DNA from: Calamus simplicifolius
Taxonomy: Eukaryota > Streptophyta > Magnoliopsida > Arecales > Arecaceae
Reading direction: 5' to 3'
Length of the DNA: 64,000 nucleotides
Assembly: GCA_900491605.1 (NCBI GenBank)
Contig: UESW01004831.1
Coordinates: 188,865-252,864 of the forward strand
Below are positions 9,771-22,004 of the stretch, piece by piece. A program made the translations under genes and the position numbers. The notes below the pieces were generated by a model. That model made no database searches. It saw only the letters and a list, made by a program, of their open reading frames with translations, and was not told where the DNA came from. The stretch's first letter is position 1; the number at the start of each line of letters is the position of its first letter.

Positions 9771-12120
9771 TCATATGTTTCTTCTACTATAAATTCTGTA
9801 ATTTTCTATCGTGAACGATGTATCATGAAACGTATCTCTTTGATGATATTTTTGTGCATATAAGTCCTTTCTGCCAGATTTGTTGTCAGCTTGGAGCATT
9901 ATTCAAAAGCTTGTAGTATCTCTTTGATGATATTTTTGTGCCTTTATTTTTTCATTCAAGTCCTTTGTATCAGACGAAAGTAAGTTTTCTACAGTAAAAA
10001 AACATAGTAGGACCAGCACTGGTTTGGGGTCAACATATGCAGTGTTGTGGCACAAAATTGAGGGGTAAAAAGTCATCTCATCAGATCATTGAGGAGCCTT
10101 GCTTTTTTTGTGTGAGGATGAGCTAAGGGAGGACATTAAAGCATGTGATGAAATGTAGATAAGCCTCTTAGGTGCTGTATAATCATTAAAAAGGTTAATG
10201 TCAGTTTCATGGCAGATCTAAGATATCATCTATGGTATGGACAAAGGATATTGGGATATTAAGAGGCAGCATTAGCATAAGATCAGCTTAAGCATAACAT
10301 GAAAACATTTGAATAAGCTTAGGAGCAGCATTATTAGATGATAAAGCAATGGAAAACTGTCTAAAATGGGTTGGATATTAGGCATACCAACTTGGATTTT
10401 AGGCATACATATCATGGGTCGGCACCGCCCTGATCACCTCACTGGAGAACCCATGGATGAGGGGTTTGGGGCTATAGTAATGAACTGCAAGAAACTTGGG
10501 CAGCTTGTTGTCTCTGGGTTGCTCACTGACAGCCCATTCAGTGATTCAGCCCTGCTCTCAGGGCTTCACCATTACTACAACATGAGGTTCCTGTGGATGT
10601 CTTCATGCAAGCTTTCATTAAGGGGTTGCAAGGAGGTGGCTCAGAGGTTACCTCGCTTGGTGGTGGAAGTCATCAGGGACAGTGGTGAAGATGATGACAA
10701 TGAGGCTGTTGAGAAGTTTTACATGTACCGTTCTCTAGCAGGGTCGAGGAATGACGCACCGCCTTTTGTGGAGATCTTGTAGAAGTAATCTTTCCACGTG
10801 ACCATCTGAGAGGAAGAAATTTTTTGCTATTTCCTTGTGTGTCAGCCAAGGAGCTTAATTTTAAATCGGGCAACAGGTTTGTATCAATGCAGGGTAGGTG
10901 AGTCTGTAGGGTGGTTTTCATATCCTTTTAGAGAGCTCATATGCTCCATGCCATTAAGATGATAGATCCAGTTTTTTTTTTTTTTTTTGGCTTTCAGTGT
11001 TAGTTCTGTCTTATGGTTGGGCTGTTGAGTGACATTTGCAGAACAAGATCATAAACAACTGTATCATTTTTTCAATGCATCTCTTTGTTCCAGTTGAACG
11101 AACATTCGGTAAATTCGATGAATGGTGGGGTATTGACCATACTGTCCTGATCTAGCAGTATTGAAAACCTTGGAACTACTGTGTTTGATGATTACTACTC
11201 TCATCACTGGTTTGATCCCTTGGACTGAACTTCAAAATTGGATGGCTAGATACAGAATGATGGGGGTTGCCACTAGACAGGTAGGGAGTTATTCTGTCAC
11301 TTCAGTGATGTCTTCAAACTTGAGCTGAGTATTTCTTAAGCCATTGAGTTAGGGATTGATACAGAGGGAAGTAGAAAAATCACTTTTCTTTGTTTTCTAA
11401 GCTCCTGTATGAACATCACTCCCTACATAACATGCCTGCAGCAGTGGTAACTGGACTAGAGAAAATAGAGAAAATTCATTTCCTCCAGAAAAAGATGGAC
11501 CAAGGGAGCATTCATTTGCTGAACATGTATGTGAGAGAGAGAGGGGCCAGATATTTGCGTATCAAAGGGATCATGTTTAGAATGAGGTTGTGCTGTCATG
11601 CTGACATGGGCTCTCACATGCTCCATTCATTTCCCTCTCTTTGGAAGTATATTGCTTATTTTTTTGCCTTCATGGCGAATGGGCTGCCTGCATCTTCCAT
11701 GAACCTGTTCATCTGTTAATGCATACAGTCTCTTGTGCCTCTGCCCTCGCACAATTTCCATTCCTGTTCTGTGATCTTTCGCAACAACAGGATAAAATCA
11801 GAGAGGCAGAAGAATTCTTTGGCTTTCAGCCTGACTTCTTACATTTGCCGACCAAGGTCTATGCTACGACTGCTGCATGAGCTGTCTATTTTGAGTTTGA
11901 TCTGGCTTCATCTCTTGTGAGAAGAAGCAATAAGTTATATGTTGAATCAAACTCTTATAATGGATGGTCTAATATTATTTTAAAGTAATAGTAAGTCTCT
12001 AACTTTTCCTCGAAGGTGACACTTAAATAGCACATATTACCATATGAGCCATCCAATTCATTGAAATAATGATTGAATTCATCAAATGCATCTACCTTTA
12101 CAAATTGTATAATTTTTTTT
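9770..12120. other. 2.3 kb segment interrupting the CACTA gene, carries an auxin-receptor gene fragment
   Basis: Between the two halves of the Transposase_24-like gene the DNA has no CACTA similarity that I can see. It contains the AFB-like fragment (10411-10782), an 84-bp-spaced direct repeat of GTATCTCTTTGATGATATTT (9832 and 9916), and a plus frame at 11641-11880 ending FGFQPDFLHLPTKVYATTAA that I cannot identify. No inverted ends or target duplication were found, so whether it was inserted or captured is open. Confidence 0.45.
10411..10782 (+). pseudogene. Fragment of a TIR1/AFB-type auxin receptor F-box gene, internally deleted
   Basis: The 124 codons start at IMGRHRPDHL and include TGEPMDEGFGAIVMNCKKL, LLTDSPFSDSALLSGL, HHYYNMRFLWMSSCKLSL, LPRLVVEVIRDSGEDDD and YMYRSLAGSRNDAPPF before the stop at 10780-10782. 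This is the C-terminal leucine-rich-repeat end of TIR1/AFB proteins, the auxin-binding subunits of SCF ubiquitin ligases; it resembles the AFB2/AFB3 group most. Known family members have about 45 further residues between LLTD and SPFGD, so a deletion is present. The F-box, most repeats and the auxin pocket are absent. The frame itself is open to the stop, which suggests a fairly recent copy. Confidence 0.85.
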
Positions 12121-12129
12121 GTAAATGGA

Positions 12130-12895
12130 TGAGCATGGGCGAGAACCGCTGAGGTGGAGTTTTACCAGATACTCATACTCATCATGATGACACTTTTGTC
12201 ATAGATGAGTCGAGGGACCTTTATGTAATTATTTATTATAATTTATTTATACAACAATTTTAATTTGATTATGTTATTCAGTAAGATCTAACTAATTTAT
12301 CGACACTTTTAATACAGAAAAGAGCTATATCTCTTATTGCTAAGTGTGTCGATGACTCTACAGCATCTACGCAGAGTAGTCGCATCGAGGCCGAGGTATT
12401 TACAGAGTTGATGGGGCCGAAGCGCTACGGTCGAGTGAGGGGTTATGGAGTTGGAGTTACCTCCACTCAATTATCTGAGGTGAATAGACTTACGCGCGAT
12501 GTTGCAGATGTTGTTCATGATACACATATTCTCATATTTGAGCATGCGATTGAAGAGATGCAACGATCGAGTGCCATAGCGATTGAGGAGATGCAACGGT
12601 CGAGTGCCGCAGTGATGGTGGAGATGCGACAGAGGAGTGCAACCGAGAGAGCAGCCGACAGAGCATTGATGGATTCCATGAGAGAGTATATTGAGCGGCT
12701 TTCATCTCTCGTACAAACGGTTATTCCACATCAGGTAAATATATATATTATTAAATATATATTTTATATTAAATTAATTGTTTACCTAATATTCATTGAT
12801 AGTTTTGTAAATTAAATATTTTTAATTTTTTATAGGCTTCTGGAGCATCAGATCTTCGCGGACAGGGTGACGACCTTCCTCCTGTAGATCATTGA
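12130..12895 (+). pseudogene. 3' part of second CACTA gene (Transposase_24-like)
   Basis: After DTHTHHDDTFVIDESRDL (around 12160-12225, partly out of frame) and an AT-rich probable intron, the frame from about 12313 reads KRAISLIAKCVDDS and EVFTELMGPKRYGRVRGYG, the hallmark end of this family. It continues into a helical, Glu/Arg-rich tail, QRSSAIAIEEMQRSSAAVM. A final intron runs from GTAAAT at 12735 to TATAG at 12835, with the last exon ending DLPPVDH and a stop at 12893-12895. This half is in better condition than the first half. Confidence 0.75.
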
Positions 12896-13174
12896 CCGTG
12901 GCTTTTTTTATTTTATATCTTTCATTTCATGTATCTTAAATTTTGTGAAACTTTAAATTGTAACACTCTGTTAATGTAATAAAATTTATATTTGAAATTT
13001 TATTTTTAATGTAAAGAATGTGTGCAATGTGATTTTTTTTGTTATGATTGTATTGTATATATATAACAGGTTTGATATAAATTTTATCTTAATTGCACAG
13101 GTTTAAATATAACATGTTTAATATAATTTTTTTAACTTTTTTATTCTTATTTTATTTAAAAAAATAGAATATGT

Positions 13175-13640
13175 ATCGTCAACTGTCAGCATTTTCGACA
13201 CTTTAAAGCGTCAACACGTACTGACACTTCTAAAAGCGTCATAAAAATTGCACTGGCCGACACTTTAAAGCATCAGAATATCGCGACGCTTCTAAAAAGC
13301 ATCGGAAAAATTGAACTTGCGGACGCTTTAAAGCGTCGGCTAGATCAACCTACGACACGACGCTCTGCCGATGCTTTTTAAAAGTATCGACAAATAACGT
13401 CTTCACCCCTAGTGTCACGATGCGTATAAAAGCGTTGGAAGAATATTTTCCGATGCTTTAAAGCGTCGGCTAGATTAACTACAACACGACGCTTTGCCGA
13501 TGCTTTTTAAAAGCGTCGGCAAATAACGTCTTCACCCCCCAATGTCACGATGCATGTAAAAGCGTTGGAAGAATATTTTCCGACGCTTTAAAGTGTCGGC
13601 AGATGACATTTTTAGCGGGAAATAAGAATTTTGTTGTAGT
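13175..13640. repeat. CACTA subterminal repeats and right end
   Basis: The block holds many copies of a palindromic motif, GACGCTTTAAAGCGTC or GATGCTTTTTAAAAGCGTC and variants. Inside it a 130-bp unit is tandemly repeated (starts at about 13321, 13451, 13581). Such arrays next to the terminus are where CACTA transposases bind in characterised elements. The terminus is at about 13640. Confidence 0.75.
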
Positions 13641-13741
13641 TATAGAACTTCGAATGTGCTGAAATAGATATGGTTTTATGATGTGGTCTCGAAGGTTTCG
13701 AGTGGTAGGGCAAGGCCAGGTCAGGGTCACTGATTTGTTTT

Positions 13742-13990
13742 CTCTTTTTCTTTTTTTTTTTTTATTTTTTGACTGGAAATAGGGAAGAAGAACTCTCCAG
13801 CTGAATTTATTAAGGAAAATAATTACAAGTAGCGAGCAATGTACAAGGATTTTGATACAGGCAAAGTGAAAAAGAGATCTCGGTAGGTCGTCGCCCTCAA
13901 CGGCCCGAGGGGATCAGCCCACAGGATCACGGATTCGTAGCAGATAGTCAAATAAGAAAAAAACTTTATGTACCGCAGGATGATTAGCTG
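13742..13990 (-). mobile_element. Possible LINE 3'-end fragment
   Basis: On the minus strand the DNA contains TTAATAAATTCAGCTGGAGA shortly before a run of A (poly-T on plus at 13752-13763). This resembles the 3' end of degraded plant LINEs, which carry a similar PLINSAG coding remnant before the tail. Only about 250 bp can be assigned and no coding domain is visible. Confidence 0.3.
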
Positions 13991-14956
13991 CAGGCGTGCA
14001 ATCGCTTATGTTAAACATAATTTTATTCTCTCGTATAATTCTCACGCATCATACCAACTTTTATAGAATTGGCTGGATCATAAAGAGAAGCATGATTGAC
14101 CGGATATTCAAATCTGGGCCTTCACAATGACTTTCTTTGATGCGTTGAAGAATATTAGCTTATTCTAAGTATGAGAATTCATTTACGTAAATTAAGATAA
14201 GATTAGTTTGGTAGTCAGATAAGGTTATTTTCTGCTGATAACTTTACTTTGAGAATTAAGGTTAATATATACACAAAGCAATCTTTGAATTGCAACTGTG
14301 TCTCCACAAAAATATTATCTTGAGTAGCATGCAGCTAGCATTCCAAGCTGTGATTGATGCCACATATTGTCTCTCATCCTGCATGCCAAAAGAATCTAAT
14401 AAACAATATCCTTTTTTCTTCCCCTTATATTTTATAAGTAAAGAATTCCTATCACAATCTTTGAAAGCAAGTAATCAAGAAGGCTTCTACTCTGGCATGC
14501 ATGCATGCTGGCTAATATATATATATATATATATATGACCATGTTATTCAAAATGGTAACAGTACTCATTTCTGAATAAGGTTGACTTCTGATGTGCACA
14601 ATGCGGAAAGGTGTAATTACCTGCGATTAAAAATCCATGCAGAAATGGGCCAAGAGAAAATTCGTTTTGCCCTCAACTTCAGGATGAACCCAAAGCTTAA
14701 ATGAGAGGCATTCCATCGATCTGATGCTGTTTGCAGGTGGACAGAGAAATGCGGATCGATGCGCTGTATAACTTGCACTCCATTTCGTCCATCCAATTAA
14801 GCTGCAAGATATTGTCAACAGGAGTGTCCTAACAATATAGGTTTTGTTTTGTAACAGAGTACTGGCGGGCTGGTCTATAACTACTCGATATATCTATGGT
14901 CCATTAATTCCATATTTACATCGCTCCCTCCCTCTTTGCCCCCCTAATTCATTGTC
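13991..14956. other. Spacer downstream of the TBL gene; no gene seen
   Basis: AT-rich DNA with a (TA)n run at about 14517-14536. No coding domain, element end or RNA gene was recognised. The last 100-200 bp probably hold the 3' UTR of the TBL gene. Confidence 0.4.
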
Positions 14957-16921
14957 CTAATTAATATGAAGTTTCCTCTTGGTGTCATAGCCCATCGACA
15001 GGAGTTGAGCATAGAGCAGCTCATTCCACGTATCGGGCACCCCCGGGAGGCACCAGTGGCTGCAATCTTGGGGAGCATCAGCCGGCGTGCCGGGCTCTCG
15101 ATGACTCGAAGGGTGGCCATCCTTCCTGAATCCTGCCGAATATGTGACGTTAAGAAGCCGCACCTTCCTCCCATCACTACTACCCTTCATCATCTCTTCG
15201 ATCACATCCGAGATGAATCCGTTGTTCCATGGCTCGGGTTCGAGTGCGGCAGCCGTAGTGTTTCCGGTGCTGCATCGGCGTGACACGAGCCTCCAGTGTC
15301 CCAAGTGCCATTTCTGTAATCCATCTCATTCACGTACGTCATGGGTTTAAATAATTGAAGCAGATAGTGAGAGTCGTTCAGGAGTAAATACTGTTACAGT
15401 ACAGTAGTACACTCTAGTACTATATATATATTCACTTGCCTGTAGTGAGATGGAGCGTAATTTCGGAAGAAGAAATAGCTGTGCTCTTGCTTCAGGTTTC
15501 TCAAGGCCCACTCTTTCACCGTTTGTAGAGTCCTTCGAAATGCCTCCTTCACATCCATGCTCATGTTTATAGCTCGACCAACCTGAAAATAGCTTCCTCT
15601 GAAGCACAGGAAGAGCTCACGTACAATCAGCTAGCGAAGTTGATGGCAAGAAAGGAAAATTAAGCCACTGCTATATCAATCAAAATTTCTAATTCAGCAA
15701 CTGATGTCTATATATATATATATATATGGACTGGAAGCGTCGCTTACGATTTGGAGGTCTTTTCTTCAGTCCACCAGTGACCAGCATTGAGGACGAGCAC
15801 ATCAGCATCCACCCACCGTTTGGACTGCCAGGCCAAGACATCAGGCCGAATGGTCCTCTTGACTTCCCTCGGGGATTCTGCTGGGGGGCGACCAACGACC
15901 ACGAGGAAGGGTGTGCGGTAGTACTCCACCGTAAGGTTGTAGCCTTCGAAAACCATAGAAAGGAAGCCCCGGTGTTTGCTTAAAGGTCTCCCATTCTTCT
16001 CGAAGACCCTGGATTGGTTCGCAACAGCTTTAAACAGCATACATACCAGCGACTCCCATTGGTTTCTCCCAATCGAATCCCCCGCGAATATAATCTTCCC
16101 ATTCCTGCTTCTCTCCAGCATATCCGTAGCATTGAATCTAAGTTTCAGAACAAGCAAACAACTCCATCAGAAAAACCACCATAACAAATTTAGGAGGGAA
16201 GAAAATTGTAGAGTATTAATAGAAAGAAAAACCAAAGACGTACATATCTTTCAATCCCACTCCAGAAAAATTAAAAACAAAGAGAAACACGGTTGGTACT
16301 GCAACGCTAGCTAGCTGGGTTTTAAAGCCAGTGGCAGCTGCCTGCCTCCTTTATCTGGAGAAGTTTTCAGTTCCGATCTTTAAAATATATTCATTCTAGT
16401 ATTTGACGTGAGTAATTAATTTTCATATGAGTTCCATCTAAAATGATTGATGGTGGTGCTTTCCTAATTATTTTTCAAAAAAAAAAAAAAAAGGGGAGAG
16501 AGAAATAGAGACAAAAACGTAGATGAAAGGCAAAAGTAATAGAAGGAAAATTTGCGAGCCATTTGGTTTTGGTATACCTGGGGAGGTCACACCCATAAGG
16601 TTGCCATCGCCAATTGAGGTAGCCAGCGTCCTTCCGGCCGTTGGCCCGGCATTGGAATCCCGGGTCCAAGAACGGGCAATCTTCGCCATAAAACTTCGAG
16701 CCATACCCCTCGTCCCAGACCCACTGGCCATGCGAGTAGTCGCAAACTCGGTGATGATCTTTGTGGGACGCATGCAAAGAAGAAGGCAAGAAGGAGAGGG
16801 GTCGGAAGGGCGTCGGCACGTCGACAAAGATAAGAAAGAAGGAAAGAACGGCTGCGAGAGGAAAGAACAAGGCAAAGCCCATCTCCTTCTTTCTCTGAAG
16901 AGAGAAGAGGCGGTGGTGCAT
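14957..16921 (-). CDS. TBL/PMR5-family protein (trichome birefringence-like), four exons, one apparent frameshift
   Basis: Exons on the minus strand are 16578-16882 (or -16921), 15748-16137, 15440-15598 and 14957-15313. The protein (about 403 residues if one base is restored) starts MGFALFFPLAAVLSFFLIF, a signal anchor, then the PMR5N domain (CDYSHGQWVWDEG, CPFLDPGFQC, WRWQPYGCDLPRF). The catalytic Gly-Asp-Ser is in IIFAGDSIGRNQWESL (residues 121-123) and the Asp-x-x-His is in PQDCSHWCLPGVPDTW (368-371). Family members are Golgi enzymes that O-acetylate wall polysaccharides; the closest class is TBL8/10/11-like, substrate unknown. Exon lengths total 1211 bases, one short of a whole frame: at 15261-15263 the coding strand has three A where four would keep CHADAAPE joined to LEPEPWN. 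An upstream in-frame ATG at 16919-16921 could add 13 residues. Intron 3 has a GC donor. Confidence 0.85.
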
Positions 16922-16937
16922 GTGAGGGCCTGGAGGC

Positions 16938-16973
16938 GCGGTGGGTGGCGGTGGTGGTGGTGGTGGTGGTGGA
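16938..16973. repeat. (GGT)n microsatellite upstream of the TBL start
   Basis: About eleven GGT/GGC triplets just 5' of the TBL coding region (minus strand). Read in frame it would give a proline run, but family members do not have one there, so it is taken as 5' UTR or promoter. A 19-base T run follows at 16993-17012. Confidence 0.75.
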
Positions 16974-17012
16974 ATATTGGCTTTGGGGCACATTTTTTTT
17001 TTTTTTTTTTTT

Positions 17013-18004
17013 GCTACCTAAATGTGGACATATTATACCTACCGTTCCTTGGAAATCGCCAGTCCATCCAGAATTACCGCAAGTTTCCGTTGTATTGAAT
17101 GTAGAATATAAATTGCTAATTTCAAGCCGATGACGGATCTTTCTTGCCGTGGGTTTGTTGATTATAATTTGTGTGGAGAAACGAAGTAGCCATTCCGCGT
17201 TTATGGAATCAAAATGGGTCTGGTCGGAAGCCTACTCAGGGGCCTTCTATAAATTATCTCAATTTAGTAAATAGGTTGTTTAATGATGTTCCTAATTAAT
17301 TAAGAGTTTGTTCATCGTTGCTGCATGTTGAGAAGTTAAGGCCTTGAGTTTATTTGGAGGCTGAGTTGGGTGTATGGTGGAGTTTGAGATCCATTTCTTT
17401 TAATTTCCAAGTGATTGTATAATTAGCACTATTATATAAGTTCACATTAAAATGATTGCATCTTTAATTATTTGGGTCCATGCAGAAATCTTGTTTTAGA
17501 GCAGATCAACTATCCATATAATTAATAGAGAAATGATAGAAAAGTTTCGATCAATTAATACAGTGTCAACTGAGGTTAGTTTGGTAACGTGTCATGAGTT
17601 TACGTGGATCGAAATGATAAAATTTCATGTATATATTACTAGTTGGTGCAAAATGCTAATACAAAATGATCTAATTAATACCGATTTTTGACAGCTTGCA
17701 TAAAAGAGTCCTCCAGGATGATTTGCTTTCAATCAAAGACTTTTCAACCTCAAAATTATATTAAAAATGGTTGCTTGTAGCGAGAACCGTTGCTTCTCTT
17801 CCTCAAATGACCGTGCAGGCCCAAGCAGCTTTCAACAAACAACGATCTATCACTGACATCGATATTCCCGGCGGCCCGTACATGAAATAATAGCACAATG
17901 CCAAAAAATCAAAATCCGGAGGACTAGAGTACAAAATAGAGTTTGGAAAAGCTTCTGATAATGTCGTTGAAAATTTCTCCTCAGATAGAGGAATTCCGGC
18001 ACCT
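17013..18004. other. Spacer upstream of the TBL gene; no gene seen
   Basis: AT-rich DNA expected to hold the TBL promoter (minus strand). I could not assign a TATA box or named element with confidence, and no repeat family is recognised. Confidence 0.4.
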
Positions 18005-18109
18005 TTTTTTTTTTTAATTATGGATCATTTAGGATGAATCAAATCTGAAATATCAAAGTATAAAATTTGGATAAGAATAAAAGGATAAGGATCGTCCTGC
18101 TTTCAATAC

Positions 18110-21100
18110 CAAAAGTCTGAGTAGTCAGTCACTCTGGCAGCAATTCAATCAACCGCTGAATTGGTTTCACGATAAATGCGTCGAATCTGAACACTGTGAG
18201 CTTCCTGAAGTATAGCTCGAATGTCGCACATCAAGATGATGGTAGGCAAATGGTCACTGGAATCTTGACAGAGCCAACGGATAACCGTAAAAGAATCTCC
18301 CTCAATAATGAGACTGCAGGCATACAGGCTACGAATGGCACAAAAAATACCAGCCCAGACAGCACACAGTTCAGAAAGAGGCACTGAGGAGTCTAAAAGG
18401 CTGAATCCATCAGTCGCCAATATCGCACCATCTGACCCACGAATCAGAAAAGCAGATCCAGCATGTCTACCTCGAACATTCCCATCAAAGTTGATTTTGA
18501 CAAACCCTGAAGGTGGGGGCTCCCAAGATATGAAGACCGAACACTAGTGCGCTGCCGAAGCAGCAGGGAGTCCCAGAGGCCAGAGCTATCAGAATCAAAA
18601 GCTCTTTGATGGAAGGTAAACTCAGCGGCTAAGGAGAAAGCAGTCCTAACTATCCTGTGAGAAGGAGCAGCCTCATCAGTGAACACAATCCGATTTCGAG
18701 ATCCCCATATCCTATCTAATGAGGCTCAGGAAAGAGATACGCTGAGAATCAGCACCTAGAGCCCAAGGGCGGTCACCAGAGAGCCTCCAAATTTGTTTCG
18801 CTCTAGTACAAGTGAAAATAGCATGATCAACCGTCTCCTCCTCCAAACCACATAGTGGACACATCAGCTGGATACTCAAACCTCTCCAAGAGAGCAGGGA
18901 GCAGGTAGGAAGAATGTTTCATGCTAGCTTCCAAATAAATAGCCGCACCCTAGGGTGAATGGGGAGACGCTAGATCCATGCCAAGTCCATCGATAGGTGA
19001 GGCTAAGGCCTGTAGATCTTCAGGAGGTCCCTAATAGAAGCACGAGATAGAGAAGATCTCCTTCACACCCTGATGTCAGAAGTGGAACCGGAACAAGGGG
19101 AATATATAGGATGCGCCGGTAGAGCTCGTCCAAAAAAAACTAGAAACCACAGAGGAAGACCAGGCAGTATGATCCTGAGAAATTAACTCAGTAACTCGCA
19201 ATCCAGAAGGAATGTCTGTGCAGACAAAGGTCAGCCATCGAGATAGGTGGAGGTCTGCAATCCACATATCCCGAACAATATCCACAGAGGCTCCATACCA
19301 ATCATCCATGAGATGCTGTTCAGAATAGTTAGAGCATGCCGACAAACCTCTTTCCAGAAAAAGGAGTTGCCACGAGTAGACTGAGGAGTAAAAGAATCCC
19401 AGCCACCATATTTGGCATGCATGAAGGAGCTCCACAAGCAATGCGGATCAAGCAAGAATCGCATGGCATGCCTGACAATCAAAGTCTCCCTCATAATAGT
19501 CAGGGACTGAATCCCAAGCTCGCCCTCAATAATCGACAGACAGACAGTATCCCAAGCCAGAAGGTGAATACCATGCCCATCCTGCATCGAGGCCCAGAGG
19601 AAGTCCTAGAAATACCTCTCAATCTTCCTCAAACAAGTTAATGGGATAGCAGCATTCAATAAGAGATAGAGAGGAAGAGTAGAGAGCATCGAGCGTAAGA
19701 GAGTAATCCTCACCATTATAGACAGTCCAGTAACCTGCCACCCATCCAGGCATCATGGACCAACCTCTCTAGGTCGCTGAAGTCATAGCTCCATGGTCGT
19801 CTCCCAGTGATAGGTATACCAAGATAGGATAGTCGATCGGCCTGAATAGAAATATCCATGATTTGCAAGATATACTCCCTTAATGAAGGAGTCATCTTCG
19901 AACTGAAGCAAATCATGGATTTACTCTGATTGACTCTCTGACCAGAAGCTCAACAATAAGACTACAAAATGGACACAAAAGTGGTAGCATTACGAATAGA
20001 AGTCATGCCCAGTAGAACACAATCATCAGCAAACAGAAGGTGTGAAAGCGAGGGCCCATGGGGACCCATGGTGTAGGAGAGTAGAGAAGAGCCATGATGA
20101 GCCTGAGATAGAGCCCGAGACAAAGCATCAGCAGAGAGGATGAACAGGAATGGGGAAAGAGGACATCCCTGCTGCAGGTTGACCTTAGAGTAAAAATAAT
20201 CAGTCTGACTGCCATTTATAAGGAGAGAAAAGGATGGCCGGTAAACACAGGCCATAACCCAGTCAACAAAAAGCTTCTCAAATCCAAACTCCTGGAGAGT
20301 ACGGCATAGAAAAGCCCAACTCAATCTACATAAGCTCTCTCCATATCAAGCTTGACAACCATGAGACACTGGCGACCAGAGGCTCTCTGAAGGTCATGCA
20401 AGAACTCCTGGCTAGCAGGGCGTTATCAATGATACTACGCCCTTTGAGAAAAGCCTCCTGCTCTAGAGAGATGAGGCGAGGGATCACTGACTGCATTTGG
20501 GAGACCAAGAGATATGCACATACCTTATATAAGGTGGTGCAGAGACTGATAGGCCGGTAGTGCTAGGGAGAAGAGGCATCAGTGCGTTTAGGAACTAGGG
20601 TGATCAAGGTCCGATTCCAGTCAGAGGGCATAGCTTTAGTCTGAAAAACAGATTGGATAGCCTGCACAACATTATGGCCCAAATACCCCAATAGCGATGA
20701 AAAAAAAAAGATGAGTATCCATCAGGCCTAGGGGCCTTATCAACACCAAGATCCCATAAAGCCATCCGAATATCCTCCACCGAAATCGGTCTGGTAAGGA
20801 TAGTATTCTCCTCATTAGTGACTTTATTGGAGGATAAGATAGGAAAAACAGGGAGCCCCTCACCAGAATTCTTGGTCCATCTAGACTGAAAGAAATGGAA
20901 AAGCTGATCCCTGATAACCTTGATATCCTCTTGAAAGTGGCCATCCTCATCAGCTAAGTGCCTGATTCGGTTAGTCGCTCGGCGTTTTAAAGTAACCTGA
21001 TGAAAGAATCTAATATTGCAATCTCCTTCCTTAATCCACTGAATTCGAGATTGTTGCCTCCAATAAATATCTCGCTGCATTAAAAGAGAGTGGTGAATAG

Positions 21101-22004
21101 CCAAGTTGGATTTGAGAGTCGAGAGGTCAGAATCTATAAGGAATCCATCCTGATCCTCTTTGGACTACAGTGAAGAAATAATAGACTCAGCCTGCTCAAC
21201 TTGCCTCACAATGTCCCCCACGTCCCTTCTATTCCATCTAGAGAGTCTGCATCTAGCAAGAAGGAGTCGCCTAGATAATCTGTAGGTAGTACTTCCTCTG
21301 ACAGGTAATTGCCACACCTGAGCAATGATGGTCCTTGTAGAAGAATAAAATGTCCAGAACTTCTCAAATCTGAACAGCCTACCCTGATGAAAAGACACAT
21401 TAGTAGAAATAAGAATAGGACAGTGATCAGAGGCAATTTTGGACAAATGAGTGACCATAGCAAAAGGGAAGAGCTGGAGCCAATTAGAAGAGGCCATGGC
21501 CCTATCCAGTCTTTTCCAAACTCTAGCAGAACCAAGGCGATTGTTGCACTAGGTGAATTGGGACCTGAACTCAGCTATACCCAGGGATCCAGCAATCTGC
21601 CTACCCCCCTGTTTCTCATTGGCTCTCGCAATGCAGTTGAAGTCACCTGCAATGAAGGAGGAAAAACCCTAGGCAAGAAGTGAAAGCAGCTCGTCCCATA
21701 GCACATGGTGCATCCTAAAGTCGGTGCTGGCATAAACACTCGAGAGGAGCCAAGGCCCAAAGGTCCCCTTAGAGATAACAAAGGCCACTTGCTGACCACA
21801 ACAGTGAAAGGCATCAACTCTGATATTATTATTTCTATACAGCACCAAAATGCCTCCAGAAACACCAACTGAATCAACAGCATAAGATACCCAAGATCTA
21901 AAAATCTGTCTCCGCAAGCGAGCCAGACTATCCTCAGACAAGCGGGTTTCTAGTAAGACACAGATGTCAAAACCATGAAGCTGCACTAGCCACCCAAAAG
22001 AGGA
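18110..22004 (-). pseudogene. LINE ORF2 remnant: endonuclease, RT, RNase H
   Basis: Pieces in order on the minus strand: endonuclease region LHGFDICVLLETRLSEDSLA and AYDSVG-like middle (21986-21669), ASDHCP at about 21430, RT core with KAPRPDGYSSFFFHRYWG (20700s), INGSQTDYFYSKVNLQQGCP and LLFADDCVLLGM (about 20010-20210), WDTVCLSIIEGELGIQSL (19500s), and RNase H with IEGDSFTVIRWL and IYRETNSAVD (18145-18420). The RT box is FADD as in the plus copy. Many frameshifts and stops (for example near 20325, 20520, 21115 and 19590) show it is dead. Confidence 0.85.

Larger units (their letters stand above)
8150..13640 (+). mobile_element. CACTA (En/Spm) transposon remnant, split by an insertion
   Basis: Supported by a TNP2-like transposase (8291-9353), a second gene of the Transposase_24 type in two pieces (about 9419-9770 and 12130-12895), a subterminal repeat block (13175-13620), and a right terminus reading GAATTTTGTTGTAGT at about 13626-13640, close to the inverted end CACTACAACAAAATTC of many plant CACTA elements; the final G is lost. 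I could not find the left terminus or left subterminal repeats, so the left limit is approximate. About 2.3 kb of unrelated DNA (9770-12120) interrupts the second gene. Confidence 0.75.

Noticed and set aside
16922..16993. Poly-proline N-terminal extension of the TBL protein
   Set aside because: It comes from the (GGT)n microsatellite and is not a family feature; start sites at 16921 or 16882 precede the signal anchor.
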